This document shows positions 21,536 through 32,794 of a stretch of DNA of 64,000 nucleotides, piece by piece. Source of the DNA: Capronia americana (lineage: Eukaryota > Ascomycota > Eurotiomycetes > Chaetothyriales > Herpotrichiellaceae); NCBI GenBank assembly GCA_016110215.1, contig JADWQD010000013.1, positions 682,001 through 746,000 of the forward strand. Reading direction: 5' to 3'. The notes under the pieces were generated by a model. That model had not been told where the DNA came from and did not search any database. It worked only from the letters and a program-made list of their open reading frames with translations. Position 1 is the stretch's first letter. Every line of letters begins with the position of its first letter. Both the position numbers and the translations under genes were made by a program.

Positions 21536-24500
21536 ATGTCCGACACGCTTGGCAATATCATCAATGGCGCTGCGGGCACAGCGCAGGGTAGGGAGGGAAC
21601 AACAGTCCAGACGTTCGTTATCTCACTTGCTGCTGGTTTGGTCCTCTTCGCCGTACAATTCGGAGCATTCCTGATTGTACGGAACTATCTCTGGGCAAAG
21701 CGGATATATCAGCCAAGATCTTTCTTGATCCCGTCGAAGGACAGAATCAAGCCGCCACCTAACAATCCTTTCAGATGGCTCTGGGTGTTGTTGAAGACCC
21801 CGAACGACCTAGTCTTGCGGAAAGCAGGCATGGACGCCTATTTCTTTGTCCGGTATTTGGGAATGTGTTTGAAGATGTTCTGTCCTATGGCACTCATCAT
21901 CCTACCTATCCTAATCCCAATCAATTACGTGGACGGCAAAGGCACCAATACGATAGGCGCGACTCGCTACAACGTCACTGGCCTAGATACACTTGCGTGG
22001 TCCAACGTGGCACCGCAACACACCGGCCGCTATTGGGCCCATCTGGTCTTAGCGGTCAGTGCCATAATCTGGGTCTGTTATTTGTTTTACCACGAATTGC
22101 TGCATTATGTCGTGAAGAGGCAAGAGTATCTTGGCAGTCGAAGCCATCGATTAAAGGCTTCGAGCACCACAGTCCTCATCATGGACATACCCAAGAATCT
22201 ATGCACAACCGAAGCATTGATGGGACTCTATGACGACTTTCCGGGTGGAGTACGAAGAATATGGCTGAATCGGAACTTTGAGTCACTCGCCAACAAGGAC
22301 AAATTGCGAAGGGAGTACGAGAACCGCCTTGAGAGTGCCGAGACCAATCTGATCCGTAGAGTGGTCAAGCAACATGGGAAGAAAGGAAAAGGAGTCGGCA
22401 ACGTAGACTCAAACGAGATGTCGACACTTAAAGAGGCTACGACAGCCGCACGTCATACTGGCAGCAAGCCTCGCGCTGCCGATGAGGAAACATCTGAGAG
22501 GACGACTCAGGCAGCTTGCGAAAGTGATCTTCAACATGACCTGACGACGAAAGCTCTATGGACCAAGTTTGTTACGCCCAAGCAACGAGAAAATATGCGA
22601 ATACCTCGGCCCAATTATGCAAATGCATGCAAACTTCCCTTGGTCGGTCGCTTCTTCTCGCTCAAGGTGGACACTATCTATTACTGTCGGCGGGAACTTG
22701 CGCGCCTGAATCGAGAGATCGAGGCAGATATCGAAGAAGCGGATCATTGCCCACAGAACGGATCGGCCTTCATCCAGTTCAATACTCAGAAGGCGGCACA
22801 TATGGCATGTCAGGCGGTTGCTGGTACAATGCCGGGCCGGATGGCTCAACGAACGGTCGAAATGTCACCAGCAGACATCAATTGGCCAGCGCTAAACAAC
22901 ACCAGGCAGAACAGAGCCTTACGACTTATCATCTTCGTGGTGCTGTTTGTTGTGCTGGTGTTCATTTTTGGTCTGATATCGTTCTTTACTGGGACGCTCT
23001 CGAGACTGTCAACGCTAGCCGGCTCAACTTCGTGGCTGCACTGGATAGGCACGCTGCCTCGCTGGCTCTTGTCTTTCGTACAAGGCACTCTCCCTCCGGT
23101 AATCCTCGTGATTCTTTTGAGTGGCCCAACGCCGATTGTCCTTCGAGCGATGACAAACAGCACTCGTGGAGCCACAACGGGCTCTCGGGGCGAGCGGTCC
23201 CTCCAGCTCTGGTATTTCATTCTTCTCGTCTTCGAGGTCTTCATCATACCGACCATCTCGTCTGGACTCACTAGCATTGTGCAGGACCTCATACACAACA
23301 CAGCGTCAGTTCCCGAAATCCTGGCGACAAACTTGCCAACTGCAGCGAATTACTACTTCTCATTCTTGGTCCTTCAGGCCCTCTCAATAAGCTCGAGCTC
23401 AATCCTGCAGACAATCCGTCTGCTGAACTTCTACGTCTTCGCAAGGGCCAATACTCCTGATGACGTGTTCGGCAAATTGAGCTTCACCTGGAGAACTCGA
23501 ATTGGATCAAACATTCCTTGGTATACAACATTTGCCATCATTGGACTCGTCTACTCAGTCATCGCACCGCTCATGTTGCTTTTCATGTTGCTTACGTTCA
23601 GCCTCTTCTATATCGTTATCAAGAACAATATCCTCTATGTTGTCCGTACGGGGAACGTTGACAGCGGTGGATTATGGTTCCCAAGTGCAATCAATCAGAC
23701 TTTCACAGGTTTATACTTCATGGAAGTCTGCCTGATCGGCTTATTCTTCCTGGTGCGCGATACACACAACAAGGTTGCGTGTGAGGCTCAGGGCATCATC
23801 ATGTCCATCGTCTTCGTGCTCACTATGATGTATCAGATCTGGCTGGCAGTCCACCTTAACGGACTCTTCAGGTACGCTCCTCTACAGCTGGCGGGCGAGA
23901 CGTTGTTACGCGACGAAGAGTTCGAAGCGCCACGCCTGAGTTCGAACGTCGAGGACACTGGACTGGTGAGCGGCGAGACGGCGGCAGCCAAGGAGCAAGA
24001 AGTTGAAATCACCGGGAAGATTCATGCCCCTCGGGAACAGACTGAGCAGGCTGACCCAGCTTCACGATCCCTTTCTCTCGCCGAAAAGCGACGTTCTTCC
24101 TCACAATCACTGACCGCGGCACACCTGTCTCGCCGTGGAACAGACATAGAAGCGCAAAAGGAGCACGACAAGCATGAGGCCAAGCGCATCCTGGCGCGCT
24201 TGAATCGGCCTCTCGACGAAGCGAAGCTCGCCGAACTCGAGTCACACTCCGCCCGAGCCGAGGCGTATGTCAGCAAGACCCTCATTCCACGCAAACGCGA
24301 AGTCGTAGCACTGATGATGAATGACCCCATCAGCAAAATCATCATGCAGCATAACGACGACTTGGAGGCCCTCACGAGTGAAGAACGGGATCTGTTGGCT
24401 AGTGTTGCGTTCACACATCCCGTGCTGCGAGAACCGAAGCCGAGCGTGTGGATCCCCAGAGACGATGTCGCGGTTAGTGATGATGAAGTTAGGAGGACGA

Positions 24501-24625
24501 GGGAATTGAGTCAGGACATTGCGATTGATAACAGGGGAGCCTTCTTCAATAGAAAGTTGAAAGTAGAGATCGATCGACCGCCGCCAGATATGAGTGAGTT
24601 TGCACTGGTGATGGCAGAGTTGTGA
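21536..24625 (+). CDS. CSC1/OSCA-like calcium-permeable channel (PHM7/RSN1 family)
   Basis: An intronless gene for a 1029-residue integral membrane protein. Domain order matches the family: N-terminal RSN1_TM with three membrane helices at about 28-190; a cytosolic RNA-recognition-like PHM7_cyt region at about 200-435; the RSN1_7TM channel block at about 455-770; then a long charged tail with a PHM7_ext region near 940-1025 (KPSVWIPRDDVAVSDDEV). The founding members, plant OSCA1 and yeast Csc1, are osmotically or mechanically gated cation channels. Yeast Phm7 and Rsn1 share the fold but are less well characterised. The tail has Ser-rich stretches around 830-860 that could be phosphorylated. 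I am sure of the family; gating and location (plasma membrane or endomembrane) are inferred. Confidence 0.93.
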   Translation: MSDTLGNIINGAAGTAQGREGTTVQTFVISLAAGLVLFAVQFGAFLIVRNYLWAKRIYQPRSFLIPSKDRIKPPPNNPFRWLWVLLKTPNDLVLRKAGMDAYFFVRYLGMCLKMFCPMALIILPILIPINYVDGKGTNTIGATRYNVTGLDTLAWSNVAPQHTGRYWAHLVLAVSAIIWVCYLFYHELLHYVVKRQEYLGSRSHRLKASSTTVLIMDIPKNLCTTEALMGLYDDFPGGVRRIWLNRNFESLANKDKLRREYENRLESAETNLIRRVVKQHGKKGKGVGNVDSNEMSTLKEATTAARHTGSKPRAADEETSERTTQAACESDLQHDLTTKALWTKFVTPKQRENMRIPRPNYANACKLPLVGRFFSLKVDTIYYCRRELARLNREIEADIEEADHCPQNGSAFIQFNTQKAAHMACQAVAGTMPGRMAQRTVEMSPADINWPALNNTRQNRALRLIIFVVLFVVLVFIFGLISFFTGTLSRLSTLAGSTSWLHWIGTLPRWLLSFVQGTLPPVILVILLSGPTPIVLRAMTNSTRGATTGSRGERSLQLWYFILLVFEVFIIPTISSGLTSIVQDLIHNTASVPEILATNLPTAANYYFSFLVLQALSISSSSILQTIRLLNFYVFARANTPDDVFGKLSFTWRTRIGSNIPWYTTFAIIGLVYSVIAPLMLLFMLLTFSLFYIVIKNNILYVVRTGNVDSGGLWFPSAINQTFTGLYFMEVCLIGLFFLVRDTHNKVACEAQGIIMSIVFVLTMMYQIWLAVHLNGLFRYAPLQLAGETLLRDEEFEAPRLSSNVEDTGLVSGETAAAKEQEVEITGKIHAPREQTEQADPASRSLSLAEKRRSSSQSLTAAHLSRRGTDIEAQKEHDKHEAKRILARLNRPLDEAKLAELESHSARAEAYVSKTLIPRKREVVALMMNDPISKIIMQHNDDLEALTSEERDLLASVAFTHPVLREPKPSVWIPRDDVAVSDDEVRRTRELSQDIAIDNRGAFFNRKLKVEIDRPPPDMSEFALVMAEL

Positions 24626-25144
24626 GTTTGCGTGTGTTTCAGGAAGCACCACGAAGGTGCGGAAACATGGGTTTTGCTGCAATCACCCAGGACGTCACGA
24701 TACCCCGTGGTGCGATTGTCTTTAAGGTGGCAGGATAACGCTTAAGATAGCAGCCTCACTGGCGGCGTGTCGCTTAGGGAGTACTCAGGGTACCTTTCCG
24801 CGAGAATGGTTGTGCTTTTGCGGGGACAGGGAAGTCGGCTCTGTGTTATCCGATTTTGTTGGCGGCATTGACTCAAGCTTCTGGATTACAAGGAGGCGTT
24901 CACGTGGAGCCTCAAGCTCCGAGGAGCTACGAGTTGTGTTCGACGGAGAAGGATTGAGCGGGCGGGGGCTGTAAAGAGGAGTTTGTGATCACAATAGACG
25001 ATGCAGAGATAGCATCGATGGACCAACAATATATTATATGAAGCGCGCTGAGTTACGACTTGGAAGGACCCGTCAATAGTTGCGGCACCGCGCCTGTTCG
25101 ATGGGTCACGCCTGGGGAAATCGCCGTTCCTCCTCTGCAAGGTT
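24626..25144. other. convergent 3' region
   Basis: The 519 bp between the stop codons of the plus-strand channel gene and the minus-strand beta-lactamase-like gene. Nothing else is recognised. Confidence 0.6.
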
Positions 25145-26926
25145 TCAAGAGGCCTTGACAAGCTTCACCCTCCAAGCTTCGGGGCTGACGGCCGTAGCAT
25201 TACCGTTGGAAGCGACATCAAACACAAAAAGCCCTACGCCAATTCCCCCATATGTCGGCGCGTCACCCCTCAACCAGTCAATATTCTCATTGAGTCCCCG
25301 TGCAAACAATCCTCCTGAAGGAGTTTTCGCTGGAGAGGCCCTGAATGCTATCCGTCCATTTGGTCGATCAGTGATCGAATGCAAGAGCCTGATGGGGCTT
25401 GCGCCTAGGGCTTGGCTCTGTAAGACATCTGTACCGTTACTCGTAAATCGTGTTATCACCAAGCCTGGTAGGCCCGTCGGATCGATTGCCAGAGTCAGCG
25501 TGCTATTTAGGCTGTCGTCCTGCGAGACATACGTGCCCACAAAGCTTTCGCGCGCTTCGGCCTCGGCCTGGGAGGTCAGCCCGGGCAGTACCGACTCTGT
25601 CACGATGTCCGCAAGCAGCGAGACCAGCGCGGTCCGCTGGGTCAGTGAGCTCGCCGTAATGATGCTGAAGCCCGCGTCGAAGTCCGGGATGAGCACTATG
25701 TAGCCGCTGTAGTAGCCAGAGTCGCCGAGCTTGGTGTAAAGGTCGGTGACGAGTCCGGACCTGGGGTGTGTGTAGCGGTAGATTTCCCACGGTTTCCCCA
25801 GGGCGTATTCGAACATGGCTGTGTGCGAGACTGGCTTCATCCATTTGCGGGTTTGGTCAGAGTCCATGAGGGTCGAATTGAGAATGGCAATGCCCAGTTT
25901 TGCAAGGTCATTCGTTGTAGAGAAGATGCCGCCGGAAGGTATGGTCACCTCGGGCGCGCTCTCCGGTGTAAATCCTGCGCTAGAGACATTGCCAGCAATC
26001 ACGTATTTGCCGTATTGGCTTGGATCGGGGACATTCGAATATGTTGAGCTCATTCCAAGAGGGTTAAAGATGCTTTGCCTGTAGACGTCGTGGATGGATC
26101 TGCCAGTGATATTTGCTATTGCGGCACCGAGCAGCATAAATCCGTAGTCTGTGTATGCTGGGCTGGTCCATGGTAGAAACAAAGGGGGCCGAGCTTGGGC
26201 GCCGATGGCATATTCATTGCTGGAACATGACGTATTCCCTGACAATAGAGAGACTAGACATGGAGGGACCTCCACTGGATCACTCAGGCTCGCAGGCGGC
26301 AGTCCGAGAGATTCGGCAAGTGCACCGGTCGGGTCCAACAAGAGGTAGTCGCTCGGATCGTACGGTGAAACATCGCGGGGATTCCCTGCGATCTGGCTGG
26401 CGAGCGCTGCAAGTGTCACCTTGCTCCATTCAACAGTACCCGTAAGATCCTTTCCTGCCGGATGTGCCGCAGCATATGCTGCCAGTGTCGGAACGAAATC
26501 GGTGATAGGACGATCCCAGTCGCTCTCTTTCAGCTCAAGCATGCCTGCGAATGTAGTGAAAAGTTTGGTGACACTGGCGACACGGTATATGCTGTTCCCA
26601 TCGACCCTCTTCAGGCCAGTGGTCGAATTGGCGATTTCGGCGGAGGTGTGATGAAACTGTAATGCCGCCGCAGCAGAAGGGTCATGGATCGAGAACATGC
26701 CCACGGAAAATGTAAGGTTCTTCAATCCAGAAGGGCCTGTCAGATTCGTGCCTGGGCCTGTAATATATCCGTTGAGAGTCGAACTAAGATTGCTCCAAGC
26801 GGCGGACATATGGCTGCCATTAGTGGCCAAGTCCGTGGGAGCTGGATAAGTTGGTCCTAGGAAGTCGCCGAGGACACTTGTCGCCAAAGCAAAAGCTAAG
26901 GTGATAGCAGCTGGCGTGGAAGGCAT
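25145..26926 (-). CDS. secreted serine beta-lactamase-like hydrolase
   Basis: A 593-residue single-exon protein of the serine beta-lactamase/penicillin-binding-protein-like superfamily. In fungi these act as esterases, amidases or D-aminopeptidase-like enzymes rather than antibiotic-resistance proteins. I start at 26926 because a signal peptide follows directly (MPSTPAAITLAFALATSVLG) and a TATATAT element lies 70 bp upstream. An in-frame ATG at 26989 would sit almost on that TATA box. The catalytic Ser-x-x-Lys is SVTK at 118-121. The second motif, normally Tyr-x-Asn, appears as YTD at 258-260 (PAYTDYGFMLLG). Many N-x-S/T sites suggest heavy glycosylation, and the C-terminal third is a beta-rich lipocalin-like extension. 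Export to wall or medium is inferred; the substrate is unknown. Confidence 0.88.
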   Translation of the reverse strand: MPSTPAAITLAFALATSVLGDFLGPTYPAPTDLATNGSHMSAAWSNLSSTLNGYITGPGTNLTGPSGLKNLTFSVGMFSIHDPSAAAALQFHHTSAEIANSTTGLKRVDGNSIYRVASVTKLFTTFAGMLELKESDWDRPITDFVPTLAAYAAAHPAGKDLTGTVEWSKVTLAALASQIAGNPRDVSPYDPSDYLLLDPTGALAESLGLPPASLSDPVEVPPCLVSLLSGNTSCSSNEYAIGAQARPPLFLPWTSPAYTDYGFMLLGAAIANITGRSIHDVYRQSIFNPLGMSSTYSNVPDPSQYGKYVIAGNVSSAGFTPESAPEVTIPSGGIFSTTNDLAKLGIAILNSTLMDSDQTRKWMKPVSHTAMFEYALGKPWEIYRYTHPRSGLVTDLYTKLGDSGYYSGYIVLIPDFDAGFSIITASSLTQRTALVSLLADIVTESVLPGLTSQAEAEARESFVGTYVSQDDSLNSTLTLAIDPTGLPGLVITRFTSNGTDVLQSQALGASPIRLLHSITDRPNGRIAFRASPAKTPSGGLFARGLNENIDWLRGDAPTYGGIGVGLFVFDVASNGNATAVSPEAWRVKLVKAS

Positions 26927-28627
26927 CTTGGTATGCTGTGATTGAGCTATCTGTGAAGATGGTTGTTTGGGGAGCCATGGCTGGAACAACGAGGCATATA
27001 TACCCTCACGGCGGTCGTGGCTGACGTCTTGATGGATTGATCGTGCAAATCCTTTGTGGGCCTACAGCCTCAGGCCGGCAAGTCCACTGTGAAAATTAGG
27101 CAGAAGAGTTGCAGTACTCGTAAACAAGAAGTGGTTATAGTGCTCAACCTTGTCGCGAAGACAACGACCACCCGTTGCGTGATCTCGACGAGGCAAAGCC
27201 CAGCATCTTGGCGTACATGACCCCTGCAGTCCTTGTATAGCCCCTGGGGACTAGACCGAATTAGGCTGCACGCAGCGCTCCGACTGAGCCACAGTATTTT
27301 TCAGTTTCCACTGCCCACTGCTGCAGTATGACGTTGCAGTAACAAGACCGTCAGGCCCACCTCCGGCCTCCACGACCTGGAAGAACGGGAACTCGATGGT
27401 GCACCGTCCTCCGCATCTTGAAAGAGCCGACCGCTGTTCAAGTCTATGTCATGCGGCTGCCCTCTTGGGAGGAACGACGCGCTGGCTACCGAGGCCTAAT
27501 ATTAGTAAAGAGAGAGCCCGCGTGATTTACCCTGCCGAGATTGAGAGCTCAACCTGTCTCAGCATTGTGACCGAGACGTTGGGGTCATCGCCGATGTGAC
27601 GGGCAATGTCTGTCCGAGGCAGAATCCTGCGTAAGCCGCCTTGTAGCACAGAAGACAACCACGCTGCTGCGAGGCTTGCGCACACGTCCAGCCAAAATCA
27701 GGGTCAAGCCGATTCCTGGCCTCTGTGCGGAAATGAAGTCAAGGCAGACGAGTCCAACACGAGCATCCGCGCGCATGGTCGGGGACTTACAACTTATGTA
27801 TTGCTACGGCGAACGAGCATCCCCAGGCTTGAATCTCGTTGATTCCAAGAGCGGTGGAATGGTCTTCTGGAAGCTCACGAGACCAGCCATGCGGTCGGGT
27901 TTCAGCCAGTGCGACAAGTCTAGGAAGTTCATAGCAGTTCTCGGCAGCCTCGGACAGTCGGCTCTGCAATGGGGATGGTTTGGTTTTTGTTTTACGACCT
28001 CAATCTCGAGCATTAAGGATGTGTTGTCACAGCTTCACCATGCAAGTGCGAGCCGATCGAAGCGGGTTGGTCGCAGGAATGGGGTCGCGGTTGTGTCTGA
28101 AGGCAGGCAGAGGAAGCAAGCAATGACAACGCGGCGCAGCGGATCGTGAGGAAGAGAAGTCATCGCAAGACTGACGGCACCGGAGAGGAGTTTCAAACAG
28201 CGTACCCAGGCTGCGGCGGCGAGGCAGTAATATCGCAGTTAACTGACTGAATATCGTCGCGTCCAGGAAATTCCAAAACAAAGATCATACGGGCGAGTAT
28301 AAGTGCCACACATGCTTCCCAGCTCGGCCGTGAGTTGCGCCGTAGTGCTTCGTTGACTCACGTGACTGCACAAACTCTTTGCGTTTCGCCCTTGACTCTA
28401 ACAGTTGTTACAGGTTCAATCGCAGCCACAATCACTCAGACACCTGAGCAGTGCTATCGTGATGAACATTCTTCAGCTATGTTGTTCAGTGACGCCATAT
28501 CGGCGTCAATGCATTCTCTCGCGCAATGTAAAACCGCAAATCCCTCCACCATCATACGCATAATGCCACATTCGGCACCTCGCCAGATGCCATCCAGCCC
28601 ACTATTCACGTTCCCTCGCTGTAGCCT
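26927..28627. other. intergenic region
   Basis: About 1.7 kb between the start of the beta-lactamase-like gene and the stop of the PL7 gene, both on the minus strand. A 157-codon plus-strand frame at 27676-28149 has no recognisable domain. Apart from the TATA element near 27000 nothing stands out. Confidence 0.5.
26996..27002 (-). promoter_or_regulatory. TATA box of the beta-lactamase-like gene
   Basis: TATATAT on the minus strand, 70 bp upstream of the chosen ATG at 26926. Its place supports that start over the ATG at 26989. Confidence 0.6.
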
Positions 28628-29398
28628 TCAGTGCTCTACATCAATGGAAAAGAAGTGCACGTCAGAGGGACTGTCTCCCTGGTTATAGTTTCCGACCTTG
28701 AAATAACTGGGCGGGCTGTCGAGCTCATAGGTGTCGAGTTCCCGTTGGGCGCCTCCGTTGAGGCTGACGCTGAGCACATTTGACTCATATCGGATCTCAT
28801 ACGAGAATGTCTTTCCCACCGCGACATTTCCAATTGTCGTGAAGATCGAGTTGCCGCCAGCTAGAGTCTGTTCGACACCCATGGCCACATCACCAGCCGC
28901 GTTGTAATAGAGCTCGCAGACTGGCTTTGTGGACACGCTGTCATCGATGTGGATCTGTCCAATGACTGTGCCGTGGCCGCTGTCATCTGGGACTGGCACC
29001 GCGAGCGTTGCTGAGAGTCTGTTCGTGGGACTGCTGGGCTGCCAACTCGCTGCCCCGCCGGTCGAGGGATTTGCTTCACGCAGCTCCGTCCGGCAGTGCA
29101 GACTGTGCGCGGTCGTCACGCAGCCCGAGCTGGCCGGCGAGCCGGGTACCTTCATGACCAGCGCGCCGTCACCACTTTCCGTGAAGAAATAGTGATGGCC
29201 GTTGTCCTGGTAGCCGGAGCAGCCTTGGAGTTGCGAACTGCTGATTGTGGTCGGGCTACCGGTGCTGCCTATGGGGAGCTGGAGCATCCATGGCTTGAGG
29301 TTGAAGTTGCCTCCTGGGGCGCAGTTGGGATTCAGGGCGCTAGAAAGACAGGAAAGGCTAAGGACGAGGATCAAACAAATACGCGAATGAGTATGCAT
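28628..29398 (-). CDS. PL7-family alginate lyase
   Basis: A secreted polysaccharide lyase of 256 residues, single exon, with a clear signal peptide (about 1-21). All three conserved strands of family PL7 are present: RTELR at 103-107, QIH at 148-150 and YFKVGNYNQ at 232-240. Together they form the cleft that cleaves uronate chains by beta-elimination; the His of QIH and a Tyr of the last motif are the usual catalytic residues. In characterised PL7 enzymes QIH is associated with guluronate-containing blocks, so G- or MG-rich alginate is the predicted substrate. The length equals a single catalytic domain with no binding module. A TATAAAAA element lies about 90 bp upstream. Its next neighbour downstream in the array is another secreted hydrolase. 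Family certain; substrate inferred. Confidence 0.92.
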   Translation of the reverse strand: MHTHSRICLILVLSLSCLSSALNPNCAPGGNFNLKPWMLQLPIGSTGSPTTISSSQLQGCSGYQDNGHHYFFTESGDGALVMKVPGSPASSGCVTTAHSLHCRTELREANPSTGGAASWQPSSPTNRLSATLAVPVPDDSGHGTVIGQIHIDDSVSTKPVCELYYNAAGDVAMGVEQTLAGGNSIFTTIGNVAVGKTFSYEIRYESNVLSVSLNGGAQRELDTYELDSPPSYFKVGNYNQGDSPSDVHFFSIDVEH

Positions 29399-30980
29399 TC
29401 TTGTCAGAAGGACTTAGCTCCCGTGCTTCGGAGAGCTTGTTCAATGTTTAGGTTGGACAAGGGCACCTGCACCGGCCAGTGGCTTTTTATACGACACACC
29501 TGCGCATGGCTGAAAGGCTGTGCTGGCGGCGCGGTATAGACAGGAAATTGGTTCTGCAGGGCATTTCTGGCTATCGCCTATTCGTTCAGTCAGTGAAAGT
29601 CCAAGGATCAACGGCCCTCCCTGGCCCGCACGCAAAATGAAATTCATCGCACGGCAAGATCGATCTTTCGGGAAGGTCCTTGTACACCTCAACTTTCGAA
29701 ACCTTGAATGTCGCATGATGCCGAAAGAAGACGTGGCCGAAAAAGCGCCTCCACACTTGGCCAGGGTCAAGCCACCCACTCCCAGTATTCTGCCCCCTCG
29801 AAGCCTGTCGAGAGCTGTCTTGGCCCATGAATGAACGGCCCTTCTTTCAGGTAGGTTACATGCAGCGGGCATCGGCCGATCCCGACCCCAGGATCGTGGC
29901 TGGTGCAAAACTGTGCGCTGGAATGTGGACAAAGGTTAGATCAAGCCAATTTTCCCCTGTCGGGCTCTCTGGACCATCAGTATCAGACATTCCAGTGATG
30001 CCCGTCTCTCGGCCGACTTCAAGATCTCGTGTGAGGAGGACGCAGAACGTCAATGTTGGCGAGCGACTGTCAGAAAAGACCTCAAGTGTCTGAAGGGTTC
30101 TTCTCTGCGCCCGTGGAGTAGTATGTAGGCGATGAAGGCCCGCCTGCTCTTCCTACATCGGACTGCGTACACAGTACTTGCACCTCTATCCACGCCGAAC
30201 ACTGTTGGCATGCCCCTAAAACAATTAAATGCATATACGGCCAAAAAGAGGCAAAGCCTAGTGCGGAGGCAGCTGGCGGTCAACCCTTGGCTCGAAGACT
30301 GGTCTTGCGGTCACCTATACTCTTCAGTACTTCCTGCCGAGAATCGTAGAAGCATGCGACCGCAACTTGGAGTGCAGAGAAGAGGACCACTGACCACTGC
30401 CATCCGGCTGATGTCGGAAGGACGTTTGTCTCGCGCTTCCTCGAAATACAAGATAAGTTCCAATCCCATAGCCTCTGAACCCTCTCATTGGAGTTGCAAA
30501 CGAAAACCGTTGGATTCGTGAACGCAAGACGCCTTCAGCCGCTGGTATATCCTGCCAGACTTCGGGCAGTGAAAGCCAGACCAGCCGACAAGAGACGCCT
30601 CGCAGAACTAGCGCGCTCCTCAAGTGGCATCATCTACCCGACAGGCGGACCTCACACAGTCTCTGCCGGCCGGCACCAAGACTTCAGTAGACGGATCGAA
30701 AAGCCGGGCATGCCACCTATGATAATCGACCCAATGCTTTGTATGTTATCATACGAGGTCCAGAGTGATCAACGTGCAGAAAAATCCTGATATCATGCTT
30801 TCCAGACAGCACCATGTAACAAATATCACCGGGGGCTAAGCGTTAATGTCGGCGATGTGTGACATAGCGAATACCAAAACGAGGCAGTAACTAGACTGTG
30901 CACTCGCTTCCCGACGACACCTGTTTCTATCCTTTCTATCCTTTCTACCCTGTTTCCTAACCCTCCTGTCCTCTCTCCCA
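29399..30980. other. intergenic region
   Basis: About 1.6 kb between the PL7 start and the GNAT stop. It contains the PL7 TATA element and, near 30917-30950, a short imperfect repeat of TTTCTATCC. No gene is supported. Confidence 0.5.
29484..29491 (-). promoter_or_regulatory. TATA box of the PL7 lyase gene
   Basis: TATAAAAA on the minus strand, about 90 bp upstream of the ATG at 29398, a normal distance for an inducible fungal gene. Confidence 0.55.
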
Positions 30981-31925
30981 TCACGCCCTCCTCTCCATCT
31001 GCGCAAGTACGACTGGCCGCTTCTCATCCCACTCATCCCACACGATGGAATACACGGCGGTATGCCGACCGGGGAGTTCTTCGCGCGTCGTCCCATTCCT
31101 GACCCTCAACCCTTCAGCGGACAGCGCAGCGACGCCTTCTCCCCGCGGAAACACACGCTCCCACCTCGCGACGCCCTCGAACTCGAACCCCATCCGCAGG
31201 GCTGTCCTCCGCGACGCGACGTTCGCAGTATTTGCTTTCCATTCCACGCGCCGCAACCCCAGCCCGCCACGCGAGGGCGGGTCGAGCGTCCACAGGAGCA
31301 AGAGACCCGTCGCGTTCGTGGCGACGTATGTACGTTGAAAGGCCGGGAAGATGACGACGCCGATTTCCGTGACCGCGTTGACCGGGTTCGTGCCATTTAG
31401 GGAGATGATTCCGGCGAAGGTCCCAGCTCCGGTTCCGGTTCCGGCATCTCCTCCAGCAGGCGAGGCACTTTGGGCCTTATCAACGATCGCGTAGAGACAG
31501 TCCTTGGGCGAGGCGCTCAAGTCGTTGTACACTTCCTTCATAAAGTCCTCGTCGCTGTCTATGACGGGGAAGACAACATACGTGAAGAGCTCGGGGTGTG
31601 CTTTGATCATCGCGACGAGCGGTCTCACATGGACACTGGGCTGTGGTACAATAGGTCGAGTCAGGCTCCCTTTCGCCCCTTTAATTAAAAATTTCCATAA
31701 TCATAATATCGCGTTTAACATGGCTGCAGAGGACAACCGACTACTACTGTATGTACATAGGAGATTTTCGCGGCCGGTCTTTTTCTTCCGTGTGTGTGGC
31801 AGGGAGGGCGGAATCGATGCGTCCGGCGTAGGGACATAAGAGGTGGTACGTACCTCAAAGGGCTCGAGCGCTACCAGATCATTCTCCAGCCGGCGTTGCT
31901 CGTAGTGGAATGTCCGTTCAGACAT
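30981..31925 (-). CDS. GNAT-family N-acetyltransferase
   Basis: A 243-residue acetyl-CoA-dependent acetyltransferase of the RimJ/RimL-like Acetyltransf_3 type, from two exons (31925-31854 and 31640-30981). The 213-nt intron starts GTACGT and ends CACAG, and the reading frame joins as ALEPFE-PSVHVRPLV. Signature parts are visible: GIISLNGTNPVNAVTEIGVVIFPAFQRT, the acetyl-CoA side of the fold; a mid-protein RRVEWKANTANVASRRTALRMGF block, the strongest family hallmark; and a C-terminal beta strand. A Gly/Ala/Thr-rich insertion (about 85-100) is unusual. Fungal relatives acetylate small molecules or protein N-termini; the substrate here cannot be told. Likely cytosolic. Confidence 0.87.
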
Positions 31926-32794
31926 GGTTATTATGGTGTCTGGAGCAGGACGATTGAATAGGAATAGGAATTGCGCGTGGCGAGATCTTCCAGCTTGCGA
32001 AGTCGGTGAGTCGGTGAGCGACTGAATGATTATGTACATTCTCGTCTGTTCGGTTCTGTAAAGTTTGTTGCCGGGAACGCGCCTCGAGTTTAGGCGGCCC
32101 GACCCGGCCGTTTCGGGTATGTGTCGCGGCCTAGGCGTGCCGCCGCTTATGAAGGATACGTACTGGATAAGAACTCTCATCTCCCATGCCACTCCGTCCC
32201 ATCCCTTCCTCGACACCGCCTGAAGGTCCCTCCCCTGCAGCATCGAGATCTGACCACCCATCCTCGGATTCTCCCTTGGGGCTCCTTGAAAATCTGCCCC
32301 GTCTGTTCGAGTGCGTCACGGCCTCCTCTACACGTTCGAGGAGGATCCGATTCGGCCGCGTCATGCCCTGATCCCTCCATGGGGGCATTTGATTTGTGTT
32401 GGCCGTGTATCTACGCCTCGACCAGGTTCCCAAGAATATGGGTGTCGGCGTCGGCGTCTGCAAAGTCTCCTTGGGCCCTCTTGCGAGGGGTTGAATCCGC
32501 GTAGTGGGCTCCGTCTATCTTGTATCCAGATCTGTACAAAACCCCAGCGAAACCCTCGTTACCTTACAATAGCAAAATCAAAGTTGCACCTCCCTCCAGG
32601 GCCGCGTAGGGGCCACGCAACTCTCTGGGCTGTAGCATCGGCATTTTGGCCTGGTGGAGGCAGACATAGGTGGCAGAACGCAGCGGATCTTCTGATACAA
32701 ACCACCGCGGCAAATCTGAGTGCGTATCAGTGGCAGTGACCATGACCCTGTACTTTTCGTGCGGCGATTCCCCGCTGTCCTCAACGCCTAATGC
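31926..32794. other. intergenic region
   Basis: About 870 bp between the GNAT start and the stop of the membrane-protein gene, both on the minus strand. Frames seen here are short and featureless. Confidence 0.5.
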
